From: Ramlibacter pinisoli
Lineage (GTDB): Bacteria; Pseudomonadota; Gammaproteobacteria; Burkholderiales; Burkholderiaceae_C
Length of the DNA: 64,000 nucleotides
Direction: 5' to 3'
NCBI RefSeq assembly: GCF_009758015.1
Contig: NZ_WSEL01000009.1
Location: forward strand, 1,289,501 to 1,353,500
Below are positions 26,951-35,447 of this stretch, in pieces. The notes beneath the pieces are model-generated. The model worked only from the letters and a program-made list of their open reading frames with translations, was not told the DNA's origin and did no database searches. A program made the translations under genes and the position numbers. Numbering within the stretch: position 1 is the stretch's first letter; each line of letters opens with the position of its first letter.

Positions 26951-27844
26951 ATGATCGATCCGGCTGCCCTCCTCGCGCACCCGCCGCTGGAGGTGCCTTA
27001 CCGCTACGGACCGCGCGACGTGATGCTGCACGCGCTGGGCACCGGGCTCGGGACCGATCCGCTCGACCTGGACCAGCTGCGCTTCGCCTACGAGGACCTG
27101 CCGCAGCCGCTGCTGGTGCTGCCCACCTTCCCGATCGTGCTGGGCTGGGTGGACCTGGTGCGCGACCCGCGCTCGCGCGATCCGCGGCTCGGCCTCGATG
27201 GCGACCAGGTCGTGGTCGGCCAGGCGGGGATCACGCTCTACCGGCCGCTCGACCTGTCGGGCAGCGGGCGCACGCGCAGCTTCTTCGCCGACGTCGTCGA
27301 CAAGGGCCCCGGCCGGGGCGCGCTGGTGTGTGCACGCCGCGAGGTGCTGGACGAGAACGGCGCGCTGCTGGCGGTGGTGGACACCTGGCTGTTCGTGCGC
27401 GGGGCCGGCGGCTTCGGCGGCCGTGCCGAAGGGGGCCTGACCCGCACGGCGCTGCCCGCGCGGGCGCCCGACGCCACCATCGACATCGAGACGCCGCCCC
27501 AGCTCGCGCTGCTGTACCGCCTCTCGCTGGGCGACCACAACGCGGTGCACGCCGATCCCGGCCATGCCCGTGCCACCGGCTTCGACCGCCCCATCCTGCA
27601 CGGCCTGGCCAGCCTGTCCATCGGGCTGCAGTGCGCCATCCGCGGCATCACCGGGTCGCTCTCGGCCCACGCGGGCCGCCTGCGCGCCGCCCACGCCACC
27701 ATGGCGCGGCCGGTCTTTCCGGGGGACCGGCTGCGCACCGAGGCCTGGCGCGACGGCGCCGACATCCGCTTCCGCACCACGGTGCCCGCGCGCGGCGAGG
27801 TCGTGGTGGACGCCGGCACCCTGCGCCTGGCGCCGGCCGGCTGA
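26951..27844 (+). CDS. MaoC/HTD2-like enoyl-CoA hydratase, two hotdog domains
   Basis: The 297-residue protein joins an N-terminal FAS1-like degenerate hotdog (YRYGPRDVMLHALGTGLG) to a C-terminal MaoC domain with the catalytic motif SLGDHNAVHADPGHA and then GFDRPILHGL. This layout is used by peroxisomal-type hydratase 2 and by mesaconyl-CoA or itaconyl-CoA hydratases. It would hydrate an unsaturated acyl-CoA. It leads an operon with a Bug receptor, an enoyl-CoA hydratase and two CoA-transferases, so the acyl-CoA is probably made by those transferases. Confidence 0.83.
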   Translation: MIDPAALLAHPPLEVPYRYGPRDVMLHALGTGLGTDPLDLDQLRFAYEDLPQPLLVLPTFPIVLGWVDLVRDPRSRDPRLGLDGDQVVVGQAGITLYRPLDLSGSGRTRSFFADVVDKGPGRGALVCARREVLDENGALLAVVDTWLFVRGAGGFGGRAEGGLTRTALPARAPDATIDIETPPQLALLYRLSLGDHNAVHADPGHARATGFDRPILHGLASLSIGLQCAIRGITGSLSAHAGRLRAAHATMARPVFPGDRLRTEAWRDGADIRFRTTVPARGEVVVDAGTLRLAPAG

Positions 27845-27876
27845 ACCGTTTTTCGCGACGACAACAGGAGACATCC

Positions 27877-28854
27877 ATGCGACTGACCCACCGACTCGGC
27901 AGGCTCTCCGCCCTGCTGGCGCTCGCCGCCGCCCTGCCCCAGGTGGCACGGGCGCAGGACACCTACCCGAACAAGCCGATCCAGGTCATTTCCTCGCAGG
28001 GCGTGGGCGGCGGCGTCGATGCGCTGCTGCGCGCCATCGGGCAGGGGCTGGCCGAACGCACCGGCCACGGCTTCACGGTGGATGCGCGGCCGGGCGCCAA
28101 CGGCCTGCTGGCCACCAACGCCTGCGCCAACGGCAAGCCGGACGGCTACACGGTGTGCCTGGTCAACACCCAGTTCGTGCTGCTGCCCTTCCTGCAGACC
28201 AAGCCGACCTACGACCCGGTCAAGGACTTCGAACCCGTGACCCACATCGTCACGGCGTCGCTGGCGCTGGCCGTGCAGAAGGACGTGCCGGCCCGCACGT
28301 TGCCGGAGCTCATCGCCTACTCGCGCGCCAATCCGGGCAAGCTCAACTACATCTCGCTGGGCGCCGCCAACCCGGTGGACCTGGGCGTGGAACTGCTGAT
28401 GCGCCAGCACGGCGTGAACTGGACGGCCATCCCGTACAAGGGCGCCGCCGACTCCACCCTGGCGTTCCAGGCGGGCGACGTGCAGCTGATGTTCATCACC
28501 TCGCTCAACGTGATGGCGGCGACGGCCAACGGTGCCGGCACCATGCTGTTCGTCACCGGCGACAAGCGCCTGCCCAAGGTGCCGGTGCCGACGCTGAACG
28601 AGACCGGCATGCCCAACCCGGCCGTCGGCGGCATCTGGTTCGGCCTGGTGGCGCCGCCCGGCACGCCCAAGGCCCTGCGCGACAAGCTGGCGCGCGAAGT
28701 GGCCGAGGTGCTCAAGCGGCCCGACATGGTGCAGCGCGCGGGCGAGACCGGCTACCAGCTGGTGGGCAGCACGCCGGACCAGTTCGGCACCTTCATGGGC
28801 AAGGAGCGCACCCAGGCCGGCGCGCTGCTGGCCGGCAAGCCCAAGATCAACTGA
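27877..28854 (+). CDS. Bug/TctC-type periplasmic binding protein
   Basis: The 325-residue protein has a signal peptide (cleaved near VARAQDT), then YPNKPIQVISSQGVGGGVDA, a looser version of the usual PGG loop, and later IPYKGAADST. Two cysteines (TNACANGKPDGYTVCLVN) are unusual for the family and could form a disulfide. ACAGGAG precedes ATG 27877. It sits between the hydratase and enoyl-CoA hydratase genes, so it should import the acid that the operon degrades. Confidence 0.9.
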   Translation: MRLTHRLGRLSALLALAAALPQVARAQDTYPNKPIQVISSQGVGGGVDALLRAIGQGLAERTGHGFTVDARPGANGLLATNACANGKPDGYTVCLVNTQFVLLPFLQTKPTYDPVKDFEPVTHIVTASLALAVQKDVPARTLPELIAYSRANPGKLNYISLGAANPVDLGVELLMRQHGVNWTAIPYKGAADSTLAFQAGDVQLMFITSLNVMAATANGAGTMLFVTGDKRLPKVPVPTLNETGMPNPAVGGIWFGLVAPPGTPKALRDKLAREVAEVLKRPDMVQRAGETGYQLVGSTPDQFGTFMGKERTQAGALLAGKPKIN

Positions 28855-28864
28855 CGGCGCCGCC

Positions 28865-29686
28865 ATGCAAGCCAGCGACTACCGCACCATCCTCGTCGAG
28901 CACGCCGCGGGCGTGGCCCGCGTGACGCTGTCGCGCCCCGAGAAGCGCAACGCCATGAACCCGCGCATGCACGAGGAGATGGCGCACGCCCTGCCCGGGC
29001 TCGTGGCCGACCCGGCGGTGCGCGTGATCGTGATCACCGGCGCCGGCAGCACCTTCTGCGCCGGCGCCGACATCAAGGAGTACTTCCGCGACCTGGAGAA
29101 CCGGCCGGACGAGCGCGCCCGCATCACGGAACTGGCCCGTCACTGGATGTGGGACGTGCTGGCGCAGGCCGGCAAGCCCACCATCGCGATGGTCAACGGC
29201 CACTGCTTCGGCGGCGGCTTCCTCGTCTCGCTGGCCTGCGACATCGTGGTCGCCAGTGAACGGGCGGTGTTCGGCCTGCCCGAGGTCAACTGGGGCCACC
29301 TGCCCGGCGGCGCCGCCAGCCTCAAGACCATCGAGGCCATGGGCGCGCGCATGGCGCTCTACTACGCCATGACGGGCGAGAACTTCGATGCCGCCACGGC
29401 GCTGCGCGAGCGGCTGGTGACGCGCGTCGTGCCGCACGAGCAGCTGCAGGCCCAGGTGGAGCAGCTGGCCGCCTCGCTGGCCGCCAAGAGCCCCATGGCG
29501 CTGCAGGCCATCAAGGAGATCTACCGCGCCGCGCCCTCGGTGGGCATGGCGCACATCCACGATTTCGTGCAGGCCAAGGTCGACCAGCTGCGCGTGCGCG
29601 ACACCGGCGGCCTGCGCGAGCGCGGCATGGCCGACTTCATCGCCGGCAAGCTGCGCACCACGGAGACCGGCGGAGCCAAGGCATGA
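28865..29686 (+). CDS. Enoyl-CoA hydratase/isomerase family protein
   Basis: The 273-residue crotonase-fold protein has the oxyanion-hole segments STFCAGADIKEYF and NGHCFGGGFLVSLACDIVVAS, and the second acidic position in GLPEVNWGHLPGG. The substrate could be an enoyl-CoA hydrated or cleaved after CoA activation; some family members are hydroxycinnamoyl-CoA hydratase-lyases, and the GxxWGxxPGG loop resembles them. It begins 10 bases after the Bug gene, and its stop overlaps the next start by four bases. Confidence 0.85.
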   Translation: MQASDYRTILVEHAAGVARVTLSRPEKRNAMNPRMHEEMAHALPGLVADPAVRVIVITGAGSTFCAGADIKEYFRDLENRPDERARITELARHWMWDVLAQAGKPTIAMVNGHCFGGGFLVSLACDIVVASERAVFGLPEVNWGHLPGGAASLKTIEAMGARMALYYAMTGENFDAATALRERLVTRVVPHEQLQAQVEQLAASLAAKSPMALQAIKEIYRAAPSVGMAHIHDFVQAKVDQLRVRDTGGLRERGMADFIAGKLRTTETGGAKA

Positions 29687-30771
29687 CCGGCACGCAGGAT
29701 CCGCCGCAGGCACTCGACGGCGTGGCGGTGGTGGATCTGTCCGCCGGCGTGGCCGGCCAGTTCGCCGGCCGCGTGCTGGCCGAGCACGGTGCGCGCGTGG
29801 TCCTGGTGGAGCCGCCGGGCGGCAGTGCCACCCGCCACCCGCGCGGCCCGGAAGACCGCTACCTGTTCCGGCACCTGAACAGCGGCAAGCGGTCGCTGGT
29901 GCTGGACCGAGCCACGCCCGAAGGCCAGGTGGCCCTGGCTGCCATGGTGGCCGGCGCCGACGTGCTGCTGGCCGACACGCCCGAGGACCTCGCGCCCTGG
30001 CTGCAGCGCCACCCGCGCCTGGTCGCCTGCACGATCCGCGACTTCGCGCCGCAGGGGCCCTATGCCCACTGGCGCGGCAGCGAGATGGTGCACCAGGCGC
30101 TCAGCGGCCTGATGCATGCCACCGGCCGCGCCGACCGCGAGCCGCTGTACGGCTTCGGCCACCGCGCCTACTACTCGGCCGGCGCCGCCGCCGTCAGCGC
30201 CATCGTCGGCGCGCTGCTCGTGCGGCTGCGCAGCGGGCGCGGCCAGCTGCTGGAGATCCGCGTGCACGAGACCGCGATGGCCATGTCGCAGAACATCGTC
30301 GCCCAGTACTCGTACAACGGAACCGTGCAGGCCCGCGGGCCGTATCCCGGCGCCTGCGACATCTTCCGCTGCCGCGACGGCTGGGCCTCCATGTACTGCC
30401 GCGGCGACCGCTGGCCGGCGTTCTGCGCCGCTCTGGGCGAGCCGGACCTGCCGGCCGACCCGCGCTTCGGCGCCATCCACCAGCTGGTGCGGCACTGGCA
30501 GGAGGCCCATGCCATCCTGGCGCCGCACGTGCGCGAGATGACCGTGGATGACTTCGTCGCCCGCGTCCAGGGCGCACGCGGCCTGGCCTCGCGGGTGAAC
30601 ACCATGGCGGACGTGCTGGCCTGCGGGCACGTGGCCGCCCGCCGCTTCCTGGAGGCGGTGGAAGAGGACGGGCAGCGCAGGCCGCTGCTGGGGCCGCTGT
30701 TCCGCATGGGCGGGACCCCGCGCCGCATCGCCGCCATGCCCGCCCCCCTGCCGCAGGCCTCCCATGCCTGA
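29683..30771 (+). CDS. CaiB/BaiF family CoA-transferase
   Basis: The 362-residue protein has the class III CoA-transferase fold: VVDLSAGVAGQFAGRVLAEHGARV at the start, the GKRSLVLDRATPEG strand and the late VNTMADVLACGHV. It should move CoA between carboxylic acids. It overlaps the upstream gene by ATGA and the following second CaiB gene by eight bases, so the pair is translationally coupled and may form a hetero-oligomer. The usual catalytic Asp position was not confirmed by alignment. Confidence 0.85.
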   Translation: MTGTQDPPQALDGVAVVDLSAGVAGQFAGRVLAEHGARVVLVEPPGGSATRHPRGPEDRYLFRHLNSGKRSLVLDRATPEGQVALAAMVAGADVLLADTPEDLAPWLQRHPRLVACTIRDFAPQGPYAHWRGSEMVHQALSGLMHATGRADREPLYGFGHRAYYSAGAAAVSAIVGALLVRLRSGRGQLLEIRVHETAMAMSQNIVAQYSYNGTVQARGPYPGACDIFRCRDGWASMYCRGDRWPAFCAALGEPDLPADPRFGAIHQLVRHWQEAHAILAPHVREMTVDDFVARVQGARGLASRVNTMADVLACGHVAARRFLEAVEEDGQRRPLLGPLFRMGGTPRRIAAMPAPLPQASHA

Positions 30772-32017
30772 CGCCGCCCTGCCGCTGGCCGGCCTGCGGG
30801 TGCTGGAGATCAGCACGGCCTGGGCCGGGCCCATGCTCGGCCGCATCCTGCGCACCTTCGGCGCCGAAGTGGTGAAGATCGAATCGCTGGACGCCATCGA
30901 CAACTGGCGCGGCGCCGTCAAGGGCGACGACCGCGTGCGCTACCCCGACGGCGAGCCGGGCGAGCGCCCGTACAACCGCAGCGCCTGGTTCAACACGCAG
31001 AACCTCGGCAAGCGGTCGCTCGGGCTGGACCTGAAGGCCGCCGAAGCCCGGCCGGCCATCGAGGCCATGGTGCGCAGCGCCGACATCGTGATCTCCAACT
31101 TCGCGGCCGGCGCGCTGCAGCGCATGCGCCTGGGCTACGACGACCTGCGCGCCCTGCGCCCGGACGTGATCCTGCTGGAGATGGTGGTCACCGGCGAGGG
31201 CGGTCCGCTGGCGGACACCCGCGGCGTCGGGCCCACCATGGAGGCGCTGGCCGGCATGACCGTCCTCACCGGCTACGGCGACGGCGTGCCGCAGCGCACC
31301 GGGCCGGCCTACGTCGACCCGATCGGGGCCCTCAACGGGGCGATGGCCGTGCTGCTGGCGGCGCACCACCGCGCCCGCACCGGCGAGGGCCAGCGCATCG
31401 AGCTGGCGCAGCGCGAGAGCCTGCTGCACTGGTACGGCGAGCGCCTGCTGCTGGCGGCCGAGGACGGCGTGGAACTGGCACCGCAGGGCAATGCGCTCTC
31501 GTGGGCCGCGCCGCACGATGCGTACCGCGCTGCCGGCGACGACGAATGGGTCGCGATCGGCGTGTTCGAGGAGAGCGAATGGCTCGCCCTGTGCCGCGCC
31601 ATCGAACGGCCCGAGCTGGCCCGCGACCCGCGCTTCGCCGATGTGGCCGGGCGCGTGGCCAACGCCACCGCCCTGCGCGCGGCCCTGGAGGCCTGGACCT
31701 CCGGGCACGACAAGCATTCGGCCGCGGCGCTGCTGCAGCGCCACGGCGTCTGCGCCGCGCCGGTGTGCTGCGGGCGCGACGCCTTCGCCGACCCGCAGCT
31801 GCTGGCCACCGGCTTCCTGTTCCAGGTCGACCATCCCGAGGCCGGGCGGCACCGCTACAACGAGCTGCCGTTCCGTTTCGAGGGCGCGCAGGACCGGGCC
31901 CGCGAGCCGGCGCCGCTGCTGGGCCAGCACACGCGCGAGCTGCTGCGCGACTGGGCCGGCCTGGACGAGGCCGCCATCGGGCGGCTGCTGGAGGCCGGCG
32001 CGGCGCTGCAGGCCTGA
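30764..32017 (+). CDS. CaiB/BaiF family CoA-transferase
   Basis: The 417-residue protein shows the full class III pattern: GLRVLEISTAWAGPMLGRIL, GAEVVKIE, FNTQNLGKRSLGLDLK, then LLEMVVTGEGGPLADTRGVG. It is about 55 residues longer than the preceding CaiB protein, from an extra middle segment. It closes the operon begun at 26951. The two unequal subunits may form one enzyme or act on two acids. Confidence 0.87.
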   Translation: MPDAALPLAGLRVLEISTAWAGPMLGRILRTFGAEVVKIESLDAIDNWRGAVKGDDRVRYPDGEPGERPYNRSAWFNTQNLGKRSLGLDLKAAEARPAIEAMVRSADIVISNFAAGALQRMRLGYDDLRALRPDVILLEMVVTGEGGPLADTRGVGPTMEALAGMTVLTGYGDGVPQRTGPAYVDPIGALNGAMAVLLAAHHRARTGEGQRIELAQRESLLHWYGERLLLAAEDGVELAPQGNALSWAAPHDAYRAAGDDEWVAIGVFEESEWLALCRAIERPELARDPRFADVAGRVANATALRAALEAWTSGHDKHSAAALLQRHGVCAAPVCCGRDAFADPQLLATGFLFQVDHPEAGRHRYNELPFRFEGAQDRAREPAPLLGQHTRELLRDWAGLDEAAIGRLLEAGAALQA

Positions 32018-32032
32018 ACGGCGCGGGGCGCG

Positions 32033-32551
32033 CTAGGCGTCCGGAGGATTCGCGTAGGACGGCACGGCCGGTTCTCCCTGGAGGCCCATGCGCCGCTTGG
32101 CTGTCTCCCGCGACCCCACCACGGGAGTGTGCGTCCCAGCGAGGGCCAGGCCTCTCTTGGGCATGTTCCCGTAGACGCACTCGTACTGTCCGGCCTGGAC
32201 CATGAACGTCTCGTGCCAGATGCCGACGCTTCCGTCCGCGCCGACCGCCTTGTTGAACCGCTTCCAGGCATCGAGGTGGGTGGCCGACGGATCGCGCGCG
32301 AAACGCTCCAGCTGCTCGAACGACCGCCAGTACTGGACCAGCCCCGCGCCGCGCCAGCAGACGAAGTTCTCGGCATGCAGCAGGCCCAGCTCCCGATGCG
32401 CCATCAGGTGATCGACCATCGGCTTCATGGCGGTGGCGACGGGAAGCCACTTGTGCACCGCCCACAGCTTGTTGATGCGCATGCCGATGATAAAGACGAC
32501 GAACGAACCGTCGATCTGGGCCGTGTGCCTGCCGCGGAAGATGGCGGTCAT
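32033..32551 (-). CDS. DUF4188 (monooxygenase-like) protein
   Basis: The 172-residue protein matches the DUF4188 layout: FVVFIIGMRINKLW, then a WRSFEQLERFARDPSATHLDAW stretch typical of small dimeric alpha/beta-barrel proteins, and a conserved YGNMPKRGLALAG tail. Family members are annotated as monooxygenase-like or transcription factors; no function is certain. GGAG precedes ATG 32551. It is convergent with the CoA-transferase operon. Confidence 0.75.
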   Translation of the reverse strand: MTAIFRGRHTAQIDGSFVVFIIGMRINKLWAVHKWLPVATAMKPMVDHLMAHRELGLLHAENFVCWRGAGLVQYWRSFEQLERFARDPSATHLDAWKRFNKAVGADGSVGIWHETFMVQAGQYECVYGNMPKRGLALAGTHTPVVGSRETAKRRMGLQGEPAVPSYANPPDA

Positions 32552-32615
32552 GTCGATCTCCGTGTCATGAATGGCGCCTGCCGGTTGGTGAGAGAGGAGC
32601 GGTCGGGCGCATCGT

Positions 32616-33200
32616 TCACTGGCCGGCCTCGTGCATCAGCGTCGATCGCAATGCCGCCCCCATGTCCTGGTCGAGCGTCCCGACTCCCTTGACCACGAAT
32701 GTGCCACCGTTTCGCCACAGGGTGCGTGTCGTTGCCAGGGACCGGGACGTCGTGGCATCGAGAACACCCACGTCGATGAGGACCTCGGTGCCGCCCTCGA
32801 CGATGGCGGGGATGCCGATGACGAGCCGCGGCCCCAGCTCCCGCACGACCACGGTGACGACACGGGCAGGCGCGGGATTCAGGGTTGCCGCCATGCGCAG
32901 GACCTGCGCATCGGCTGCGGTCACTTGCTCCGGCGTGAGGCGATGGATGGTCACGTCCGAGAGGCACTTCGCACCGGCAGCGAAGTCTTCGATTCCATGC
33001 AGCGCGGCGGCCTCGCGCAGCAACGGCTCCTTCTGGTCGGCGCGCCAACGGGTGCCCCAGTAGATGGCGGTACGGATCGATGCCCCGCCCGCTGTGCACA
33101 GCGGTTCCTTGAGCCGTTCGCCGGTCACTTCCACCGTGGTGGCGGCGCACCCTGCCAGGAGGAAGGCGGCGACCAGCAGCTGGATGGCAGGCGTGCCCAT
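32616..33200 (-). CDS. Hypothetical lipoprotein
   Basis: The 194-residue product begins with a lipoprotein signal, LLVAAFLLAGC, so the mature protein should be lipid-anchored in the envelope. The rest has no family I recognise; the AIVEGGTEVLIDVGVLDA segment looks like a beta-sheet edge. ATG 33200 is chosen over an upstream in-frame ATG because the lipobox is then in the right place. Confidence 0.65.
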   Translation of the reverse strand: MGTPAIQLLVAAFLLAGCAATTVEVTGERLKEPLCTAGGASIRTAIYWGTRWRADQKEPLLREAAALHGIEDFAAGAKCLSDVTIHRLTPEQVTAADAQVLRMAATLNPAPARVVTVVVRELGPRLVIGIPAIVEGGTEVLIDVGVLDATTSRSLATTRTLWRNGGTFVVKGVGTLDQDMGAALRSTLMHEAGQ

Positions 33201-33242
33201 GGGAAGAGATCTCAAGCGCGCCCGCCTGCTGCGATCCACGCG

Positions 33243-33665
33243 TCAGGCGGCATCGGACGGCGCCACAGCCTCACCGTCCGAGGCCTCCCAGGGCCCACGG
33301 ACGAACACCGCCTCCTGCGCACCGGGCCACGGCGGCATCGTCATGGCGACAGCGGCCACCCGCACGGATGCGGATGCCCGGAACTGGAACTGCGTCCCGA
33401 CGGGGATGGTGAGACAGACGCCGGGGTCCAGCGGCACGGTCTCCTCGCGGTCCCCTTGCCTGCGCCACATCTCGCCGCGGCCGGCGACGATGAACCAGAC
33501 TTCGTCGACGGTGCGGTGAACGATCGCGCGGGCGGTCTTGCCCGCGGCGAGTTCGAAGTGGGCCATGGTCCCTGCCGGAACCCCCAGCAGCACCCGCACG
33601 TCCGCGCCGTCGGGCGCGACCACCGTGGGCTCGGCGGGGAAGGACATCATCGCGAACTCAGTCAT
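33243..33665 (-). CDS. Cupin-domain protein
   Basis: The 140-residue single cupin has the double motif HRTVDEVWFIVAGRGEMWRR and PGVCLTIPVGTQFQFRA. The second histidine of the metal site is replaced (GTQFQFR), so metal binding may be lost and a sensing or binding role is possible. GAGGGAG lies before ATG 33665. It lies 42 bases upstream of the lipoprotein gene on the same strand; no pathway link is obvious. Confidence 0.75.
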   Translation of the reverse strand: MTEFAMMSFPAEPTVVAPDGADVRVLLGVPAGTMAHFELAAGKTARAIVHRTVDEVWFIVAGRGEMWRRQGDREETVPLDPGVCLTIPVGTQFQFRASASVRVAAVAMTMPPWPGAQEAVFVRGPWEASDGEAVAPSDAA

Positions 33666-33881
33666 GCGCACTCCCTCGGATGTCGATGCGGATTCACGTC
33701 GCCGTGACCGGCGGGGCCACGGATCCAGGATCGTAAGCCGACAAGTCCGAAGGACGCCGAGCCGGGTTACGGGCGCGATACCTGGCGGAAACACGCCCAC
33801 ACAAATAGCAGCGCAGGCGACACGCACGGCGCGGCAAGCGATACAGGGGTGGTCGAGACTTCATTCATCGAGGTGAAGCCA

Positions 33882-34058
33882 ATGGACCCGACCAAAGCCC
33901 ATTCCAATGACGACACGGCCCATCTTTCCGTGGAAGCCATCCGGCTGGCGGTCAACGTTGCCCAGGCCGAGTGCATCTGCCAGGTTCACCTGCGCGTCTG
34001 CCTCCTGACGGAAGCGGGCGAGCGGGCCGGCATCCAGCCCTTCCTCTACGAGCCTTGA
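33882..34058 (+). CDS. Small hypothetical protein
   Basis: A 58-residue frame starts at ATG 33882 with GAGGTGAA 7 to 14 bases before it. It is Cys- and acid-containing (AQAECICQVHLRVC) and resembles nothing I know. An ATG at 33849 would add eleven residues. Its last 13 bases overlap the end of the convergent membrane-protein gene. The good ribosome binding site is the only positive evidence. Confidence 0.4.
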   Translation: MDPTKAHSNDDTAHLSVEAIRLAVNVAQAECICQVHLRVCLLTEAGERAGIQPFLYEP

Positions 34059-34453
34059 CTGGCGGGCTGACCGAACAGACGGAGCAGGGACCAGGACAGG
34101 GCAGCCCCGAGCGGGCCGAACAGGAGGAGATTCCAGAGCGGCGCGAACAACAGGCCCAGCGCCGCAGTCGATCCGGATGGCGCGACGAAGACGCTGTAGT
34201 GCATGTAGAAGTCGAAGGCCAGTGTTGCGACGGCGCCGCCGACGGCAAGACCGGGTTGGTGGCGGACGACGGCGACCGCAGCCCACAGGGCGTAAGGCAG
34301 GCAGGACCAGAGAAGCAAACCCAGCAGAAACAGCGTTCCCCCCGCGCTTGGCGTCCCGCCATTCGACTTGAACACGGCGGTGTACGCATGCAGCAGCACA
34401 CCGAGCGCACAAAGCCCCAGCGTGACCTTGGCGAGGCGCGTTGCCTGCCTCAC
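34046..34453 (-). CDS. Small membrane protein
   Basis: The 135-residue product has four hydrophobic segments (VTLGLCALGVLLHAY, GTLFLLGLLLWSCLPYALWA, LAVGGAVATLAF and the last ALGLLFAPLWNLLLFG). No named family is recognised. The start is GTG 34453, whose last two bases are part of the TGA stop of the acetyltransferase gene, so it is translationally coupled to that gene. It is the fourth member of a chain of genes all joined in this way. Confidence 0.7.
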   Translation of the reverse strand: MRQATRLAKVTLGLCALGVLLHAYTAVFKSNGGTPSAGGTLFLLGLLLWSCLPYALWAAVAVVRHQPGLAVGGAVATLAFDFYMHYSVFVAPSGSTAALGLLFAPLWNLLLFGPLGAALSWSLLRLFGQPASQGS

Positions 34454-35019
34454 CTTGCGCCAGCCCACTGCATGCGGGTCATCCGATAGAGGCAGTGCAG
34501 GCGCAACGGATGCTCCTCGGGAACGCCCGGATGCTCGAAGTCCGCGTGAGCGTCGTGCATGCCCAGGCGCTCCATGACCGCGCGCGAACGAAGATTGCCG
34601 ATGGAGGTAAAGGACACGATCTCGTCCAGCGCCAGCCGCTCGAAGCCCATCCGAAGCGCCGCGCGCCCACCCTCGGTGGCATAGCCGCAACCCCAATACG
34701 AGCGTGCCAGGCGCCACCCGACCTCCACGCACGGAGAGAACGGCAAGGTGCGCCGGGGGATGGACAAGCCCACGAAACCGATGAACACGCCGTCCGTCAG
34801 GCGCTCGACCGCCCAGTTGCTCCAACCGCGCTCGACGAACTGGGCCTGCCACGCGTCGATGCTCGCATCGCTCGCCTGGCGCGATTGCAGCGCGGGGAAG
34901 AACTCCATCACCTGCGGATCGGCGTTCATCGCGGCGAACGGCAGGCGGTCGGATTCCCGCCACTGCCGCAGCCGGAGGCGCTCGGTGTCGACTTCGATGG
35001 CTTCCGGCAGACCCGTCAC
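34450..35019 (-). CDS. GNAT-family N-acetyltransferase (RimJ/RimL-like)
   Basis: The 189-residue protein has the RimJ/RimL-type pattern: TERLRLRQWRESD, ADPQVMEFFPAL, the acetyl-CoA loop ARSYWGCGYATEGGRAALR, and the late FTSIGNLRSRAVMERLGM. It would acetylate an amino group of a protein N-terminus or small molecule. The start is GTG 35019, overlapping the stop of the deaminase-like gene as GTGA. The end overlaps the next gene in the same way. Confidence 0.83.
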   Translation of the reverse strand: MTGLPEAIEVDTERLRLRQWRESDRLPFAAMNADPQVMEFFPALQSRQASDASIDAWQAQFVERGWSNWAVERLTDGVFIGFVGLSIPRRTLPFSPCVEVGWRLARSYWGCGYATEGGRAALRMGFERLALDEIVSFTSIGNLRSRAVMERLGMHDAHADFEHPGVPEEHPLRLHCLYRMTRMQWAGAR

Positions 35020-35447
35020 CGTGCCTGCCCCGGCACACCCGCATCGGTGAGCGACGGACCGACGTACATGCGATTGACGCCGGCCTGCGCGGCCGCCGCC
35101 TCGCACAGGCTGCACGGACGCGAGGTCGAGTAGAGGACAGCGCCCGACAGCCTCTCGCGGCCCAGCTTCTGCCGGGCGTCGCGGATCGCTTCCCGCTCGG
35201 CATGGGCGTCCGGGTCCCGGTTCCGGACGACCCGGCTCGGGCCCAGGCCCACCAGCTTTCCGTCGAGCACGAGGACGGCCCCGTACGGCTGGTCGCCCCA
35301 TGACTCGGCGAGGCGCTTCATCTCCGCTGCCGCCTCGTACCACCGGCTTTCCGGCTCGTGCCGGGCAGCCTGGGCTTGCACAGGGGGCCGCAGCGTGGCG
35401 GCGACCAGGCCTGCCAGGAGAGTCCTTCGCGTGTTCAGGCCACTCAC
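35016..35447 (-). CDS. Exported cytidine/guanine-deaminase-fold protein
   Basis: The 143-residue protein has the zinc deaminase motifs: HAEREA (zinc His and catalytic Glu) and SRPCSLCEAA (the two zinc Cys). Before them is a likely export signal, NTRRTLLAGLVAATL, with an arginine pair suggesting the Tat route, cleaved near VQAQA. An exported member of this usually cytoplasmic family is unusual; the substrate could be a nucleobase or another amine. GTG 35447 overlaps the stop of the upstream membrane-protein gene. Confidence 0.75.
   Translation of the reverse strand: MSGLNTRRTLLAGLVAATLRPPVQAQAARHEPESRWYEAAAEMKRLAESWGDQPYGAVLVLDGKLVGLGPSRVVRNRDPDAHAEREAIRDARQKLGRERLSGAVLYSTSRPCSLCEAAAAQAGVNRMYVGPSLTDAGVPGQAR

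Noticed and set aside
26796..26954. 52-residue frame before the MaoC hydratase gene, ending in ATGA
   Set aside because: The frame stays open well upstream of the chosen GTG, lacks a ribosome binding site and shows no family resemblance.
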